Below, in pieces: positions 5,616-6,038 of a stretch of 6,038 bases of DNA. Location of the stretch: positions 1-6,038 of the forward strand of contig JAMJFV010000119.1 in the NCBI GenBank assembly GCA_023544495.1, given 5' to 3'. The notes beneath the pieces were generated by a model that did not search any database, was not told the DNA's origin, and was given only the letters and a program-made list of their open reading frames with translations. Position 1 is the stretch's first letter. Every line of letters begins with the position of its first letter. This DNA is from ANME-2 cluster archaeon. Its GTDB lineage: Archaea; Halobacteriota; Methanosarcinia; Methanosarcinales; Methanocomedenaceae. The position numbers were made by a program, and so were the translations under genes.

Positions 5616-6038
5616 ATGCCTCGTATTCCTGAACTTGTGGTCGGTGTGCGCAACATTGCGGCACTGTCAGCGTGCAGGGACCATGCCGGTGCTGTGTATT
5701 TTTCCATTGACATGTTCAGTCTCAGGTCACGGGCACGGGACATAACCAGGGACAACCTTGACGCTTTTATCGAACAGGTAAAAGGCAGCGGTCTGAAGGC
5801 ATATCTTGCCGTCAATACCGTGATATATCCTGATGACCTGCATGCTGTGGATGCTGTGGTGGAGGCGGCTGCCAGTGCCGGTGTGGATGCAGTTATTGCC
5901 TGGGACCCGGCAGTCATCAGCAGGACCGTGGAATGCGGGCTTGAATTGCATATATCCACCCAGGCAAATGTGTCCAACTGGCGGACGGCAGAGTTTTACC
6001 GTGAACTGGGTGCCAGTCGCGTGATACTGTCCCGCGAG
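5616..6038 (+). CDS. U32-family peptidase-like protein (3'-truncated by window edge)
   Basis: Only the first 141 residues are present and the frame is open at the right edge. Family hallmarks are SRARDIT (38-44), AVNTVIYPDD (65-74), a WDPAVI segment (96-101) and the core stretch LHISTQANVSNW...ELGASRVILSRE (111-141), which is the U32 signature leading into the LSRE motif. The family includes annotated collagenase-like proteases. Bacterial members RlhA, TrhP (YegQ) and UbiU/UbiV act in rRNA, tRNA and ubiquinone hydroxylation, the last through Fe-S clusters. The Fe-S cysteines would lie beyond this window, so the subtype cannot be decided. The ATG at 5616 is preceded by GAGG (5601-5604) at a fairly long 11-nt spacing. 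The 16-nt gap after sua5 suggests one operon. Confidence 0.88.
   Translation, partial: MPRIPELVVGVRNIAALSACRDHAGAVYFSIDMFSLRSRARDITRDNLDAFIEQVKGSGLKAYLAVNTVIYPDDLHAVDAVVEAAASAGVDAVIAWDPAVISRTVECGLELHISTQANVSNWRTAEFYRELGASRVILSRE

Noticed and set aside
5252..5977. Minus-strand open frame of 241 codons across the end of sua5 and the start of the U32 gene
   Set aside because: It spans two well-supported + strand genes and their junction and shows no recognisable protein features.

Overview
The window looks like a piece of a euryarchaeal chromosome, most likely from the methanogen/anaerobic methanotroph side (Methanosarcinales-like). This is inferred from four things: an archaeal-type (class II) glyceraldehyde-3-phosphate dehydrogenase, an archaeal HTH-ACT regulator of the COG2150 type, a CooT-like small nickel protein, and archaeal-style promoters (TATA-like boxes about 25 bp before short leaders, with GGTG/GAGG-type Shine-Dalgarno sites). 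The genus cannot be fixed from the sequence alone. Coding density is high, and no tRNA, rRNA, CRISPR array, insertion sequence or phage gene is visible.

Layout. (1) 1-954 (+) is the 3' part of a radical SAM enzyme with a SPASM/twitch-like cysteine-rich C-terminus; its start lies left of the window. (2) 1039-1542 (+) is an HTH-ACT regulator behind an AT-rich promoter that carries three ATTGAT motifs. (3) 1567-2904 (-) is convergent with it, only 24 bp apart. It encodes a bactofilin-like beta-helix protein with a hydrophobic/acidic insert and a long lysine-rich tail, and is the most unusual gene here. (4) A divergent promoter region (2905-3019) separates it from 3020-3211 (+), a 63-residue CooT-family protein. 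(5) 3273-4295 (+) is archaeal GAPDH (gap). (6) 4296-4534 is non-coding and holds a mirror-arranged array of about six 10-nt repeat units. (7) 4535-5599 (+) is a full two-domain Sua5 threonylcarbamoyl-AMP synthase, followed after 16 nt by (8) the 5' part of a U32-family peptidase/hydroxylase-like gene (5616 to the right edge).

How they fit together. Gap serves glycolysis/gluconeogenesis. Sua5 makes the activated intermediate for the t6A tRNA modification, and its U32 neighbour belongs to a superfamily that includes RNA-hydroxylation factors, so the last two genes may form a small RNA-modification operon. The HTH-ACT protein is a likely amino-acid-responsive transcription factor. The radical SAM enzyme and the bactofilin-like protein have no assigned substrate or partner. 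No complete, clearly new multi-gene system is visible. The best candidates for follow-up are the beta-helix protein with the histone-H1-like tail and the decamer repeat palindrome.
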